From Nocardioides marmorisolisilvae (GTDB lineage Bacteria > Actinomycetota > Actinomycetes > Propionibacteriales > Nocardioidaceae): DNA of 64,000 bases. Made by a program: the position numbers and the translations under genes. Positions 1 through 7,885 of the stretch are shown one piece after another; positions within the stretch are counted from its first letter, which is position 1, and every line of letters begins with the position of its first letter. Location of the stretch: NCBI RefSeq assembly GCF_031656915.1, contig NZ_CP134227.1:186001-250000 (forward strand), in the 5' to 3' direction. The notes under the pieces are model-generated. The model saw nothing but the letters and a program-made list of their open reading frames with translations. It did no database searches and had not been told where the DNA came from.

Positions 1-880
1 TCTCGGCCTCGAGCGTTGTGGCGCACTCGACGCCGGTGACGGAGGCCGCCAACCCGACCATCTCGCCCATTCGCGAGCGCGTCTCGGAGGCGGTGAAATA
101 GGACCGGACCCGCCGGCGCAGGTCCCGCGAGGTGCCGACGTAGAGGACGCGCCCGGCCTCGTCGCGGAACAGGTAGACGCCTGGGGCGTGGGGGAGGTGC
201 TCGGCCAGGTGGCGCTTGCGGCGCTGCTGTGGGGTGACCCGGGCGGAGAAGGTCTGCAGCTCCTCGAGCGTCTGGACCCCCAACGCACCGAGCCGGCCGA
301 TCAGCCCGTGCAGCACGTCAACAGTGGCCCGGGCGTCCGACAGGGCGCGGTGATTGGGTGTGGTCTCGGCGTTGAAGACCACCGCGAGTGAGCTGAGCTT
401 GCAGTTCGGTGCGTCGTCACGGGTGATGACGCGGCGGGCAAGGCGTGCGGTATCCAGCACCTCGAAGCTCGGCCACGGGCGCCCCTGGAGCTCACAGAAG
501 TGTCGCAGGAACCCGATGTCGAAGGGTGCGTTGTGGGCGACCAGGACCGATCCCCGGGCGAAGTCCAGGAAGGCAGGCAGCGCGGAGTCGATGGTCGGAG
601 CCGTGGCGACCATCCCATTGGTGATGCCGGTCAGGACGGCGATGAACGGAGGGATCGTGGTGTGCGGGTTGACCAGCGTCTGGAACTCACCGAGCACCTC
701 GCCGCCGCAGACCTTCACCGCGCCGATCTCGGTGATCATCGCTCCGCCCGCTGCCGATCCGCCGGTGGTCTCGAGGTCGACGACGCAGAACGTGACGTCA
801 CGGAGCGCGCGGCCGAGCTCGTCGAACGTCATCTGTGTCGATCGCGAGGGTCGTCCCAGGAGCCCGGTCCGGGTGGTCAT
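1..880 (-). CDS. DEDD (DnaQ-type) exonuclease with GIY-YIG domain, 3' end cut by window
   Basis: The frame is open from an ATG at 880 to the window edge, so about 293 residues are visible and the C-terminus is missing. Residues ~30-200 form a DnaQ/epsilon-type 3'-5' exonuclease domain: the ExoI motif is DLETTG (D35, E37), with later VAHNAPFD and NHRALSDA motifs. Around residues 220-265 a GIY-YIG nuclease-like segment follows (GVYLF, then [13 protein letters not shown]), as in UvrC and Cho. This exonuclease plus GIY-YIG layout is a common actinobacterial DNA-repair protein, usually about 600 residues. A second in-frame ATG lies at 832. The gene sits 57 bp downstream of a same-strand membrane protein gene. 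Confidence 0.85.
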   Translation of the reverse strand, partial: MTTRTGLLGRPSRSTQMTFDELGRALRDVTFCVVDLETTGGSAAGGAMITEIGAVKVCGGEVLGEFQTLVNPHTTIPPFIAVLTGITNGMVATAPTIDSALPAFLDFARGSVLVAHNAPFDIGFLRHFCELQGRPWPSFEVLDTARLARRVITRDDAPNCKLSSLAVVFNAETTPNHRALSDARATVDVLHGLIGRLGALGVQTLEELQTFSARVTPQQRRKRHLAEHLPHAPGVYLFRDEAGRVLYVGTSRDLRRRVRSYFTASETRSRMGEMVGLAASVTGVECATTLEAE

Positions 881-937
881 GCTGCTGACGGTAGGCAGCG
901 GCGCCGACAGTTCGGACGACCAACGCGCCGGGGGACC

Positions 938-2317
938 TCACCGAACCGGCCGGAGCAGCACCGCCCAGTCGGCGTCGGCGTACTGCTGCCTCCAGCCGTC
1001 GCTGCGCAGTGAACCGGCGATCGCGGAGCCGGGTGGCACCACGGCACATCGGATGCGCCATCTCGTGAAGAGTGGGCGGTAGTCGCCGCTCGCCTCGGCG
1101 TGGCGGTCCTCGAGCACCACCGACGACGGATACGGGTCGAACCTGCTGTCGATGAACACCGGGACCTGAGGCACGAACCACAGCAGCGGGCCGCCCTCGG
1201 CATAGGTGTTGTACAGCGGCTCCGGACACTGGCGGACCGCTCGTTGTGCGGCTGGGCTGATCGGGTTCCAGCCCAGCCGCCCGAGGGGCTGGGCCCAGCT
1301 CAGTGCGACCACGACGCATCCGACCAGAGCAGCGCAACCGAGGAGCTGTCGGGCCGCGGGCACCACGTCGCGAGGGCCGGGATCCGCGGGGCAGAACGCC
1401 ACGATGAGCGTGGGCAGCGCCACCAACATGAGCAGGGCCACGTTGCGCGCGGCCACGATCGTCAGCGCGGACATCCCGATCGCAGCCACCGGGAGGAGGA
1501 GGTTCGGCCAGCTGGCGAACCGGTCACGGCGAGTGACGACGGCCGCGGCGGTTGCGGCGATGAAGATCCAGCTGCCGATGCTGACCGGGTCGAGATGGAA
1601 CGCAGTGTGGAACTCCTGTAGTGACGACCGGCCCGGGGTCGACGGCGAGCTGAGGACGTAGCGCCACAGCACCGGTCCGAGCGGGTTGAGCAGCGTGAGC
1701 AGCGCGCACACCGCGGTGACCAGGCCGACCCGGACGGTGCGGCCGCGCGACGCGACCGTGCGCGACCGAGCATGCACGATCAGCGCGGTGCCGGTGACCA
1801 GCACCAGGAGCAGCCCGCCGGCGGCGACGCCTGCGTGCACGTTCGCCCAGATCAGGAACAGCGGAGGCAGCACAAGGAACCGATCGTGGGCCAGCGCCGA
1901 GAGGGTCACCGCGAAGAAGAGCAGGGTCGCGACCTGGGGACGCAACGTCCACTCGGCACTCAGCAGCGGGATGACCAGGACCAGCACGATGATCCCCACC
2001 CGGCCACGCGCGGGCGCCAACCGGCGTACGACGATGAGGGCGGCGATCGCCATCGCGGCATTCACGGCAGTGAGCAGCGGCATCCCGCCGACTGCGTGCA
2101 CGGCGTACGCCGCTGCCTGCCACAGCCACTCGTGGTCGGGCCAGTCCCGTCCCGCCGCGGTGAGGGAGTGGTGGTCGACCAGCGGGATCGTGCCGGTGCG
2201 CCAGATGTCGGCGCCTGCCCGCAACTGCCACCAGGTGTCGTTCTGGGCAGGCATCAGGCAGGCGGCGACAGCAGCGGCGCCCAGCACGAGGCGGTGGGCG
2301 AAGGCGTCGAAGTCCAC
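938..2317 (-). CDS. polytopic membrane protein, possibly GT-C-like, function unknown
   Basis: 459 residues starting at GTG 2317, with about ten hydrophobic segments spread along the protein. A short cytoplasmic start is followed by a helix and an outside loop carrying a WWQLRAG motif with nearby acidic residues. A first loop rich in Asp/Trp between two helices is typical of GT-C glycosyltransferases and related multi-helix proteins. The C-terminal 100 residues look soluble (NTYAEGGPLLWFVPQVP, then FIDSRFD). I do not recognise a named family with certainty. No Shine-Dalgarno is apparent before the GTG, so the start is less certain than the frame. It is divergent from the small Cys protein at 2394. 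Confidence 0.7.
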   Translation of the reverse strand: MDFDAFAHRLVLGAAAVAACLMPAQNDTWWQLRAGADIWRTGTIPLVDHHSLTAAGRDWPDHEWLWQAAAYAVHAVGGMPLLTAVNAAMAIAALIVVRRLAPARGRVGIIVLVLVIPLLSAEWTLRPQVATLLFFAVTLSALAHDRFLVLPPLFLIWANVHAGVAAGGLLLVLVTGTALIVHARSRTVASRGRTVRVGLVTAVCALLTLLNPLGPVLWRYVLSSPSTPGRSSLQEFHTAFHLDPVSIGSWIFIAATAAAVVTRRDRFASWPNLLLPVAAIGMSALTIVAARNVALLMLVALPTLIVAFCPADPGPRDVVPAARQLLGCAALVGCVVVALSWAQPLGRLGWNPISPAAQRAVRQCPEPLYNTYAEGGPLLWFVPQVPVFIDSRFDPYPSSVVLEDRHAEASGDYRPLFTRWRIRCAVVPPGSAIAGSLRSDGWRQQYADADWAVLLRPVR

Positions 2318-2393
2318 CCGGTGATTGTTGTCGGTGGCGGCTGGCAGCGTGTGAGAACACCGACTTCCCCCGGTGATGACGAGGAGTGACGAG

Positions 2394-2600
2394 ATGAGCG
2401 TTCTGGTCGATTGCGACAGCTGCCTGGTGCGTGGGCTGGCCTGCCACGACTGCGTGGTGACGGTGCTCCTGGGGCCACCTCCGGAGCTCAGTTTCGACGA
2501 GGACGAGCGTCAGGCGCTGGCTGTCCTGGCCGACTCGGGCCTGGTGCCGCCGCTGCGCCTGGTCACAGCCATGCGGGGACCGGAGGTCGAGTCGGCGTGA
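2394..2600 (+). CDS. small conserved Cys-rich protein
   Basis: 68 residues. The ATG at 2394 is chosen because GAGGAG (2381-2386) lies 7 nt upstream. The N-terminus carries four cysteines in two CxxC-like pairs (CDSC and CHDC, residues ~7-20), suggesting a small metal-binding or redox site. The remainder is a predicted helix ending in a basic patch. Proteins of this size and pattern occur in many actinobacteria as uncharacterised; I know no assigned function. It lies upstream of, but is separated by a promoter and riboswitch from, the NlpC/P60 gene. Confidence 0.7.
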   Translation: MSVLVDCDSCLVRGLACHDCVVTVLLGPPPELSFDEDERQALAVLADSGLVPPLRLVTAMRGPEVESA

Positions 2601-2703
2601 GCGGGCCCGACCCATCCTGTGTGGCTCACGTGGCCGATGTGACAGGCGATGCCTGAGAGGACCGTCGTGGGCGAGAACACATCCACAGACCCGCGCGTTT
2701 TCT

Positions 2704-2733
2704 TTGCCAGTCATCGCCCAGCGCGGTTAGTGT
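2704..2733 (+). promoter_or_regulatory. probable promoter of the riboswitch-NlpC/P60 transcript
   Basis: TTGCCA (2704-2709) and TAGTGT (2728-2733) are separated by 18 bp. A transcript starting near 2740 would have a leader of about 237 nt, long enough to hold the whole riboswitch. Both boxes match actinobacterial housekeeping promoters only loosely. The stretch 2601-2703 shows nothing else I can support. Confidence 0.4.
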
Positions 2734-2799
2734 GTGTGCCTCATGGCTGCTGGACCAGCGGGCCGACCAGGTCTGCTCAGGAGCCGCGTCGAATCCGGT

Positions 2800-2950
2800 T
2801 TCGTGCCCACGGGGGGTGCGCGAGACTGGAGCCGGGGAACCACTAACTTGGGGTGAATCCGGCACACCATGCAGGTCGCCACCGTGGCCTGACGTGTGCT
2901 GGTAGGGCTTTTCTTTGGGCCCGAATCCGTCAGCTCACCTGGTAGGCGTC
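2800..2950 (+). ncRNA. ydaO/yuaA-type cyclic di-AMP riboswitch
   Basis: The conserved islands of the ydaO riboswitch appear in the right order: GCCGGGGAACC (2831-2841), TTGGGGTGAATCC (2848-2860), TAGGGC (2903-2908), then CCCGAATCCGTCAGCTCACC (2920-2939) and GGTAGGCG (2941-2948). The terminal GTAGGCG can pair with TGCCCA near 2804-2809 to close P1. The family senses c-di-AMP and normally turns genes off when ligand is high; in actinobacteria it commonly precedes NlpC/P60 or Rpf-type cell-wall hydrolases. Here the next gene is an NlpC/P60 hydrolase whose RBS (AAAGAGGAG, 2957-2965) lies only a few bases after the aptamer. Confidence 0.93.
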
Positions 2951-2976
2951 AGACACAAAGAGGAGACCGTCCGCTC

Positions 2977-3972
2977 GTGCACGACGGCCGGAAGCGCCAC
3001 ACGGCGCGCAAGATCGTTGCCGCTGCCTTTGCCACCGCCCTCTCGGGCACGTTGGTCTGCACCGCAGCACCCGCCACCGCCAAGCCGAACGTCGACACCG
3101 TTCAGCAGAAGGTGGACAAGCTCTTCCATCAGGCGGAGATCGCCTCGGAGCACTACAACAGCGCCAAGATGCAACTGCATGCATCGTCGACGACACTGAA
3201 GGCGCTCAGCGCCGACCTCGGTCGTCAGCGCAAGGTCGTCGACCAACTGCGCCAGCAGGTCGCGACCATGGTGGTCCAGCAGTACCAGGGCCAAGCGCTC
3301 TCGACCGCCACCCAGCTGGCGCTGTCCGACGACCCGTCGTCGTTCCTCGACCAGCTCAACACCGTCTCGGCCTACAACAGCCAGCGCGGTGAGGTCATGC
3401 ACCAGTACGGCGTCGAGCTCTCCCGGCTCAAGCTGCGTGAGAAGGCCGTCGGTGACGAGGCCAAGGCCCTCACCAAGACCAGGGACCAACTGGCCGCGGA
3501 CAAGGCCGACATCGACAAGCGGGCCGCCGCAGCGAAGCAGCAGCTCGACCAGCTCCAGGCCGAGCAGCGCCAGCAGTTCCTCTCCGGGGACTACTCCGGT
3601 CCGGTCCCGAGCGTGAACGCCTCCGGCCGGGCAGCCGCTGCGGTCCGCTACGCGCTCGCCCAGGTCGGCAAGGCCTACGTCTACGGCGCGGCGGGGCCGA
3701 GCGCGTTCGACTGCTCCGGCCTGACCATGCGGGCCTGGGGCGCCGCAGGCGTCGGCCTGCCGCACAGCTCGAACGCCCAGCAGGGCTACGGCACCCGCGT
3801 CTCCGAGAGCCAGCTGCAGCCCGGTGACCTGGTGTTCTACTACAGCCCGGTCAGCCACGTCGGCATGTACATCGGCAATGGCCTGATCGTGAACGCAGAG
3901 AACCCGTCGGTCGGTGTGAAGATCACCGGCCTGCACTCGATGCCGTACTCCGGTGCGGTCCGACCTGGCTGA
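2977..3972 (+). CDS. secreted NlpC/P60 peptidoglycan endopeptidase with coiled-coil
   Basis: 331 residues from GTG 2977, the first start after the riboswitch and preceded by AAAGAGGAG. A signal peptide (basic start, hydrophobic core, TAAPATA cleavage region) is followed by a long coiled coil, residues ~40-200, rich in Ala/Gln/Lys. The C-terminal ~120 residues are an NlpC/P60 domain: catalytic Cys246 in FDCSGLT, His294 in SHVGMY, and a following polar residue. The family cleaves D-Glu/meso-DAP stem-peptide bonds, as mycobacterial RipA-type and corynebacterial enzymes do. Expression is probably controlled by c-di-AMP through the leader. The next lipoprotein gene overlaps it by 20 bp. Confidence 0.92.
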   Translation: MHDGRKRHTARKIVAAAFATALSGTLVCTAAPATAKPNVDTVQQKVDKLFHQAEIASEHYNSAKMQLHASSTTLKALSADLGRQRKVVDQLRQQVATMVVQQYQGQALSTATQLALSDDPSSFLDQLNTVSAYNSQRGEVMHQYGVELSRLKLREKAVGDEAKALTKTRDQLAADKADIDKRAAAAKQQLDQLQAEQRQQFLSGDYSGPVPSVNASGRAAAAVRYALAQVGKAYVYGAAGPSAFDCSGLTMRAWGAAGVGLPHSSNAQQGYGTRVSESQLQPGDLVFYYSPVSHVGMYIGNGLIVNAENPSVGVKITGLHSMPYSGAVRPG

Positions 3973-5200
3973 GCCACGCCGGTGGCGCGCGACCGGGTTG
4001 GTCGCAGCGCTGCTGCTCGTCGCCCTCGCTGCGCTGGCCGGGTGCAGCCACGAGGTCAGCATCCGGCCGCCGAAGCCACCGCAGGACGTTGCTGCCTCCC
4101 GAGCCGATGCTGCTCAGCAGGCGCTGGACACGCTCCGTCGCGCCATCGCGACCGGGCGGCCCGCGCCGGACCTCGCGGCTCCAGGCGCCGCGGCCCTGGT
4201 GCCGCAGATCCTCCGCAACGCAGCCGCTCTCCGGGTGCGCCATGTCTCGCTCGACTACCTCGACGCGAACCTCGGCGTGCCCAGCCGCGCGCAGGCCGCG
4301 AGATTCGGCGCGGGCGCCTGGGTGGCCAGCGTGCAGATCTCCTATCGGATCCCCGAGGACACCGGCGCCACGCACATGGAGGCGGCATTCACCTTCGTGC
4401 CGGGCCGACGCACTGCCACGATCGCAGCGATCGGCGGGCACGGAGAGCGCAGTCCGTTGTGGATGCGCGGGTCGCTGCAGGTGCGCCGAACGGCACGGAC
4501 CCTGGTTCTCGATGCAGGCCCGGGCAGCCCGGCGCCTTACGTCCGACTGGCCAAGCACGCCGTACGCGACGTCAACCTCGTGCTGCCGAGATGGCGGGGA
4601 CGCCTGGTGATCGAGGTCCCCGCGTCCGAGGGGGAGCTCGACTCGGTGCTGGATGCGCAGCGAGCGACGTACGCGAACATCGCCGCGGTGACCACCACGG
4701 TGGACGGCTCCACGATCCGGGGGGCGCCGGTGCACGTGTTCCTCAACCCGAGCGTGTTCGGCACCTTGAAGACCAAGGGCGCCCAGGTCGTGGTCAGCCA
4801 CGAGACCACCCACGTGGCGACGAACGCGCCCTTCGCGCAGATGCCGACCTGGCTGCTGGAGGGCTTCGCCGACTACGTCGCGCTCGACCACGCCGGTGTT
4901 CCGGTGCAGACCGCAGCAGCGCAGATCCTGGCCCGGATCCGCAAGCACGGGCTGCCGCACGGGCTGCCGACCGCCACCGATCTCGAGCCGACCGCAGGAG
5001 GGCTGGGCGCGACCTACGAGGAGGCGTGGCTGGCCTGCCACTACCTGGGCGCGACGTACGGCGAGGCGAAGCTGGTGGCGTTCTATCGGGCCGTCGACCA
5101 CGGGATGTCCCTGTCCGCAGCCTTCCGCAACATCGTCGGGGTGAGCCAAGCCCAGTTCGTGGCGGGCTGGCGGCAGGACTTGGCCCGGCTGGCAGGCTGA
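3953..5200 (+). CDS. lipoprotein peptidase MA-like zinc metalloprotease
   Basis: 415 residues. The GTG at 3953 lies inside the end of the NlpC/P60 gene, so translation is probably coupled. The N-terminus has a hydrophobic stretch and a lipobox LAGC with Cys31, indicating a lipid-anchored surface protein. A zinc site is visible: HETTH (H283, E284, H287) and, about 16 residues on, a gluzincin-type Glu in WLLEGFADYVA (E303). The Glu spacing and fold fit the peptidase MA family. Residues 35-230 are a separate, unassigned region resembling a lipoprotein beta domain. With the upstream hydrolase it may act on envelope substrates; its substrate is not known. Confidence 0.8.
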   Translation: MRSDLAEPRRWRATGLVAALLLVALAALAGCSHEVSIRPPKPPQDVAASRADAAQQALDTLRRAIATGRPAPDLAAPGAAALVPQILRNAAALRVRHVSLDYLDANLGVPSRAQAARFGAGAWVASVQISYRIPEDTGATHMEAAFTFVPGRRTATIAAIGGHGERSPLWMRGSLQVRRTARTLVLDAGPGSPAPYVRLAKHAVRDVNLVLPRWRGRLVIEVPASEGELDSVLDAQRATYANIAAVTTTVDGSTIRGAPVHVFLNPSVFGTLKTKGAQVVVSHETTHVATNAPFAQMPTWLLEGFADYVALDHAGVPVQTAAAQILARIRKHGLPHGLPTATDLEPTAGGLGATYEEAWLACHYLGATYGEAKLVAFYRAVDHGMSLSAAFRNIVGVSQAQFVAGWRQDLARLAG

Positions 5201-5211
5201 GCCCATGAAGA

Positions 5212-5248
5212 CCCCGGGCGAACGCGCTTCGCTTGCCGTCGCCCGGGG
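5212..5248 (+). terminator. GC-rich hairpin between peptidase and M48 genes
   Basis: CCCCGGGCGA (5212-5221) pairs perfectly with TCGCCCGGGG (5239-5248) around a 17-nt loop. There is no U-tract. The right arm contains GGGGA, the only candidate ribosome-binding sequence before the ATG at 5255, so the structure could act either as a terminator or as translational control of the protease gene. Confidence 0.45.
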
Positions 5249-5254
5249 ACCACG

Positions 5255-6520
5255 ATGAACCCACCTATCGGGCGACTGCCGGACCGCTGGCTGAGTCTTG
5301 CGGTCACGGTGGTGGGGGCCGTCGCCTTCCTCGTGCTGGCCGCCCTCCTGGTGCCGTGGCAGTGGGTGCCGGGCGGCCACTACGTGCACGTGCGCGCAGA
5401 CCAGGTCTTCACCGCCCACCAGATCGCGCAGGGACAGCGCTACTCCTCCGCGCAGCGCCACCTCGGTTGGGCGGCGTACGCCGTGTCGTGCCTGGTCGCT
5501 CTGGTGCTGGGGCTGACACCGTGGGGTGCCGGGCTGCTCCGCAGGCTGGGAGGGCGCTGGTGGTGGAAGGTCGCCGTCGGCAGCGCCATCGTGCTGGCCA
5601 TCGGGGCCGCGGCCACGCTGCCGTTCGAATGGCTGTCCTACCAGCGCGCTGTCGCCGCCGGGCTGAGCCGCCAGCCGGCCTCTGGCTGGTGGCACGACCA
5701 GGGAGTCTCCTTCGGGGTCGGCTGGGTCCCGACCGCGATCCTGCTCCTCGTGCTGGTGGGTGTCGCTCGCCGGGCCCCCCGCAGCTGGCCGGTCTGGGTC
5801 GCCGCGGCGACGGCCGTGCTGGGGGCGCTCGCGTCCTACGTGTACCCCGTCGTGGTGGAGCCGCTGTTCAACCACTTCACCCCGATGGGGCCGAGCCAGC
5901 TCCGATCGCAGATCATGGACCTGGCCCACAAGGAACACGTGCACATCAGCGACGTGCTGGTGGCCGACGCCTCACGTCGTACGACGACTCTGAACGCCTA
6001 CGTCACCGGCTTCGGCAACACCCGCAGGGTCGTCGTCTACGACAACCTGCTCCGTGAGGCGCCGCGCGGCGAGATCCTCGTCGTCGTCGCGCACGAGCTC
6101 GGTCATGCCCGGCACGAGGACGTCGTGCTGGGCACCGTGCTCGGTGTCGCCGGCGGCGTGGCGGGCATCGGCCTGCTGGGGATGGTCCTCTCCAGCGAGC
6201 GGTTGCTCCGGCGCAGCCGTACCGGCGGCGCGGACGACCCGACGGTGGTGCCGCTGGTGCTCGCCCTGGCCGTGGTGGCGACCTTCCTGGTCAGTCCCGT
6301 GGAGAACACGATCAGCCGGGCGATCGAGGCGCGCGCAGATCGTGCGTCGCTGGCGGCGACCGACGACTATCGCGACTTCATCGCGATGCAGCGCCGGCTC
6401 GCGGTGTCCTCGAAGAGCGACCCCACACCTCCACTGTGGGGTCAGCTCTGGTTCGGGACGCATCCGACCACGCTCCAGCGGGTCGGCATCGCCGAGGCGT
6501 TGGAGCACAGGGCGCACTGA
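5255..6520 (+). CDS. M48 family integral-membrane zinc metalloprotease (Ste24/HtpX-like)
   Basis: 421 residues. Several transmembrane segments occupy the N-terminal half (about 15-40, 72-95, 107-130, 150-172, 180-205). The catalytic domain follows, with HELGH at residue 280-284 and the downstream zinc-binding Glu in EARADRA (E358). Two further helices flank the zinc-binding helices (VVAGGVAGIGLLG and VVATFLVSP). The architecture matches CAAX-protease-like Ste24 rather than short HtpX. M48 proteases degrade or process membrane proteins. The ATG at 5255 lies just after a hairpin that overlaps its likely RBS. Confidence 0.9.
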   Translation: MNPPIGRLPDRWLSLAVTVVGAVAFLVLAALLVPWQWVPGGHYVHVRADQVFTAHQIAQGQRYSSAQRHLGWAAYAVSCLVALVLGLTPWGAGLLRRLGGRWWWKVAVGSAIVLAIGAAATLPFEWLSYQRAVAAGLSRQPASGWWHDQGVSFGVGWVPTAILLLVLVGVARRAPRSWPVWVAAATAVLGALASYVYPVVVEPLFNHFTPMGPSQLRSQIMDLAHKEHVHISDVLVADASRRTTTLNAYVTGFGNTRRVVVYDNLLREAPRGEILVVVAHELGHARHEDVVLGTVLGVAGGVAGIGLLGMVLSSERLLRRSRTGGADDPTVVPLVLALAVVATFLVSPVENTISRAIEARADRASLAATDDYRDFIAMQRRLAVSSKSDPTPPLWGQLWFGTHPTTLQRVGIAEALEHRAH

Positions 6521-6593
6521 TATGGGCTCTGGAGGCCCAGCACGGTGCGGGGGCCGTGAACGGGTGCACGTGAGCGGTCCGCGGCGTGGCGCC

Positions 6594-6773
6594 TCAGGTG
6601 CACGTGGTCGACACGTGCGCGGCGACTGACTGGCACGAGTCGGAGAAGAGATTGAGCACCGCCCCGCCGAAGAGAAACACGGCGGCGGCGATGACGGCGG
6701 CGATGCCGGTGATCAGCAGGCCGTACTCGACGGCCGAGGCGCCGGTGTCATCGTGCGTTGGGCCGGTGGGCAT
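6594..6773 (-). CDS. Flp/Fap-type pilin 1
   Basis: 59 residues from ATG 6773, which has CGAGG six bases upstream; a longer GTG-started version (6827) would add an unlikely leader. A short leader ending in DDTG precedes the class IVb prepilin motif ASAVEYGLL, so cleavage is expected after that Gly with Glu5 in the mature chain. A 20-residue hydrophobic helix follows. The C-terminus has two cysteines 11 residues apart (SCQS and TTCT). Tad pilins are assembled into thin adhesive pili by the machinery encoded upstream. It is the last gene of the locus. Confidence 0.88.
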   Translation of the reverse strand: MPTGPTHDDTGASAVEYGLLITGIAAVIAAAVFLFGGAVLNLFSDSCQSVAAHVSTTCT

Positions 6774-6842
6774 TGCGACCTCGGCCGGAGCCGGCTGCCC
6801 AGGACCCGTCAGGCGGGCACAGGGCAACCGGTCGGCCGACGA

Positions 6843-7061
6843 TCAGCAGGCCGTGTTGCTGTTGATCGATGCGCAGGTGTTGGTGAACACGTTGTGCAGC
6901 ACACCGCCCAACGCGAACACGATGACGACGATCACCGCAGCGATGCCGGCGATCAGCAGCCCGTACTCGACGGCCGAGGCGCCCTTCTCGCTGCGTGCTC
7001 GCAGTCGCTCATCGACCGAATGGATTCCACTCTCGAGCATGACGTAGATAAAAGTGAACAT
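6843..7061 (-). CDS. Flp/Fap-type pilin 2
   Basis: 72 residues from ATG 7061 with GGGAGGG immediately upstream (unusually close, 3 nt). The leader is longer than in the neighbouring pilin (about 26 residues, ending SEKG), followed by ASAVEYGLLIAG and a long hydrophobic helix. Again two cysteines near the C-terminus (NTCASIN and TAC), eight to nine residues apart. The mature N-terminus is identical to that of pilin 1 over the first nine residues, so the two are recent paralogues or under common selection. Confidence 0.88.
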   Translation of the reverse strand: MFTFIYVMLESGIHSVDERLRARSEKGASAVEYGLLIAGIAAVIVVIVFALGGVLHNVFTNTCASINSNTAC

Positions 7062-7097
7062 GGTCCCTCCCGAGGACTCGTCCTGATGTGACTGTCC

Positions 7098-7119
7098 GGC
7101 CGAACGGTCAGGTTCGGCC
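7098..7119 (-). promoter_or_regulatory. inverted repeat upstream of the pilin genes
   Basis: GGCCGAAC and GTTCGGCC form a perfect 8-bp inverted repeat with a 6-bp spacer, 37-58 bp upstream of the pilin 2 start. The 167-bp gap between the regulator gene and the pilins is the longest inside the Tad locus, so it probably holds a separate strong pilin promoter. The repeat could be an operator for the adjacent NarL-type regulator or a 5'-UTR stem. Confidence 0.4.
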
Positions 7120-7228
7120 ATCACAAAGTCTTCCAGTTGGCGGCCCTGGGGACATTCCCCTTCCGGACAGAGCTCAGTGACGAGGACGGGCCATCCGTGG
7201 AGTAGTCCTTTCGGGCTATGCCCCCGCC

Positions 7229-7876
7229 TCAGGGCGGCGGTGCCTCCGCGCCGAGGACACCCGTTCGGATCGCGGTCATCAGGGCCTGGGCCCGGTTGGC
7301 GGCGCCCAGCTTCTCGTAGATGCTGGAGATGTGCGCCTTGGCGGTCGACTCGCTGATGTACAACCGGCTGGCGATCCCGCTGACGCCGAGCCCCTCGGCC
7401 AGCAGTTGCAGCACCTGACGCTCGCGATCGGTGAGTCGAGGCGAGGCCGACGACCTCCGTCGGACCATCGCGGTGGCCAGACCCGTGCAGGTGAAGCTGC
7501 GCGGCGCCACCGCCGCCTGACGGGCGGCGTTGACCACGTCGGTGCTCGGGGCGTCCTTGCCCACGAAGCCGGAGGCGCCGGCATCCATGGCCGCGAAGAT
7601 CTGTTCGTCGCCGGCGTACATCGTGAGCACGACCAGCCCGATCTCCGGCCGCTCGGTGCGTAGCGTCCGCACGATCTGCAGTCCGGAGCCGTCGGGCAGG
7701 TTGACGTCGGTGATCAAGACGTCTGGGCGTAGATCGTGCGCGACGTCGAGGCCGTGGGCGACGCTGGCGGCATCGCCGACGATCTCGAAGCCTCCGGCGC
7801 GGGCGAAGGCACCCGCCAAGCCGTTGCGGATCAGCTCGTGGTCATCGACCAGCACCACGCTGGTAAGCCTCGCCAT
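7229..7876 (-). CDS. NarL/LuxR-family response regulator of the Tad locus
   Basis: 215 residues. Receiver domain: acidic pair D11-D12, phospho-acceptor D57 in ITDVNLPDG, conserved Thr in VVLTMY and Lys in FVGKD. A LuxR-type helix-turn-helix follows (LTDRERQVLQLLAEGLGVSGIA, quoted in parts: LTDRERQVLQ and SESTAKAHISSIYEKLG). It lies 9 bp after its partner kinase gene and directly before the two pilins, so pilin or pilus-locus control is the obvious inference. The residues needed for phosphorylation are all present. Confidence 0.9.
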   Translation of the reverse strand: MARLTSVVLVDDHELIRNGLAGAFARAGGFEIVGDAASVAHGLDVAHDLRPDVLITDVNLPDGSGLQIVRTLRTERPEIGLVVLTMYAGDEQIFAAMDAGASGFVGKDAPSTDVVNAARQAAVAPRSFTCTGLATAMVRRRSSASPRLTDRERQVLQLLAEGLGVSGIASRLYISESTAKAHISSIYEKLGAANRAQALMTAIRTGVLGAEAPPP

Positions 7877-7885
7877 GGAGCCACG

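Noticed and set aside
6774-6827. A GTG-started longer form of pilin 1.
   Set aside because: The extension is Pro-rich without signal or basic character, and ATG 6773 has a better RBS.
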